Of a stretch of 6,318 bases of DNA, positions 5,764 through 6,318 are shown in pieces. Origin of the DNA: Pseudomonadota bacterium (GTDB lineage: Bacteria > Pseudomonadota > Gammaproteobacteria > Burkholderiales > Nitrosomonadaceae); assembly GCA_018240935.1 (NCBI GenBank), contig JAFEEV010000128.1:1-6318 (forward strand), written 5' to 3'. The notes under the pieces were generated by a model, which ran no database searches, had not been told where the DNA came from, and worked only from the letters and a program-made list of their open reading frames with translations. Position 1 is the first letter of the stretch, and each line of letters opens with the position of its first letter. Made by a program: the position numbers and the translations under genes.

Positions 5764-6318
5764 ATGTCCAGTCAGATCTTGGTTTTTCTTGTTGATACTA
5801 TTCTGGGGTTGCTTTCCTTGGCGTTGTTATTGCGTTTTTATTTTCAGTTACTACGCGTTCCGTTTTACAACTCGATTTCCCAGTTTCTCATTGCAGTGAC
5901 CGATTTTATGGTGCGCCCGGCGCGCCGGTTCATTCCGGGATGGGCCGGAATCGATTTGTCGACGTTGATACTGGCCTGGTTATTGGAAAGTATTATCGTA
6001 ACCAGTACATTCATGGCGCAAGGCTATGATTTCGAAGCGAACATTGTGGGATCGCTGGGCGTGATGGGGTTGCTGGGCATCGTCGAGATTATTGACATGA
6101 CGCTCTATATCGTGCTGCTGGCGATTATCATGCAAGCCGTATTGTCGTGGGTCAATCCGCACAGCCCGTTAGCGCCGCTGCTGGATAGCTTCACTAGCCC
6201 GTTTCTGGCTGTTTTCCGTAGACGGATTCCGCCGGTCGCCAATGTCGATTTGTCTACCTTGTTTGTGCTGATTCTGATTCAGGTGCTATTGATGATCGTT
6301 GCCGGGATACATAAGGAA
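5764..6318 (+). CDS. yggT: YggT family membrane protein (3' end at window edge)
   Basis: The frame from ATG 5764 stays open to the last base, giving 185 residues beginning MSSQILVFLVDTILGLL. No stop is in the window, but YggT proteins are about 185-200 residues long, so only the very end can be missing. Two copies of the YGGT repeat are visible. The first (about 24-74) has RFYFQLLRVPFYN, a PARRFIPG segment and GIDLSTLILAWLL. The second (about 124-175) has AVLSWVNPHSPL, SPFLAVFRRRIPP and NVDLSTLFVLILIQVL. Each pairs a hydrophobic helix, an amphipathic stretch with Arg-rich ends, and a second helix, giving four membrane segments. The family sits in the inner membrane and has been linked to osmotic tolerance and membrane or division integrity, without a defined biochemical activity. 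The position after proC supports the call. Confidence 0.93.
   Translation, partial: MSSQILVFLVDTILGLLSLALLLRFYFQLLRVPFYNSISQFLIAVTDFMVRPARRFIPGWAGIDLSTLILAWLLESIIVTSTFMAQGYDFEANIVGSLGVMGLLGIVEIIDMTLYIVLLAIIMQAVLSWVNPHSPLAPLLDSFTSPFLAVFRRRIPPVANVDLSTLFVLILIQVLLMIVAGIHKE

Noticed and set aside
5706..5795. Short ATG frame across the proC-yggT gap
   Set aside because: It has no Shine-Dalgarno sequence, runs out of frame into yggT and has no recognisable content.

Overview
This looks like a chromosomal segment from a proteobacterium, most likely a betaproteobacterium of the Nitrosomonas/Nitrosospira type. That placement is an inference from roughly even base composition, protein flavour and the proC-yggT neighbourhood. 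No rRNA or other phylogenetic marker is present. All seven confident genes lie on the plus strand and are tightly packed. I saw no tRNA, rRNA, CRISPR array, transposase or phage gene.

Layout. Positions 1-219 are a leader region. It holds a possible terminator of an upstream gene, a possible sigma-70 promoter and an 11-codon mini-ORF that overlaps the next start. Positions 220-3931 carry a four-gene ABC-2 export-type module: an ATPase of the GldA type (220-948), a six-helix permease of the GldF type (968-1711), a membrane-anchored GldG-like ABC_transp_aux protein (1704-3071) and a single-helix DUF4340 protein (3068-3931). Junctions are overlapping or only 19 bp apart, so the four are almost certainly co-transcribed and co-translated. 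mutM (formamidopyrimidine-DNA glycosylase, 3935-4765) follows after 3 bp, apparently on the same transcript. A 118-bp spacer rich in dyad symmetry (4766-4883) then separates mutM from proC (pyrroline-5-carboxylate reductase, 4884-5696). After a 67-bp T-rich gap comes yggT (5764 to the right edge), a four-helix membrane protein whose stop codon is not in the window.

How the genes work together. The ATPase and permease should form the core transporter. The GldG-like and DUF4340 proteins have a membrane anchor plus a large extracytoplasmic region and would be its accessory subunits. The substrate is unknown; despite the 'Gld' names there is no reason to infer gliding motility. mutM (repair of oxidised purines), proC (last step of proline synthesis) and yggT (membrane integrity/osmotic function, poorly defined) are housekeeping genes with no evident link to the transporter.

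The least understood content is the transporter module with its DUF4340 partner, plus the structured mutM-proC spacer. Nothing here is clearly a brand-new system; the remaining observations are modest and graded accordingly.
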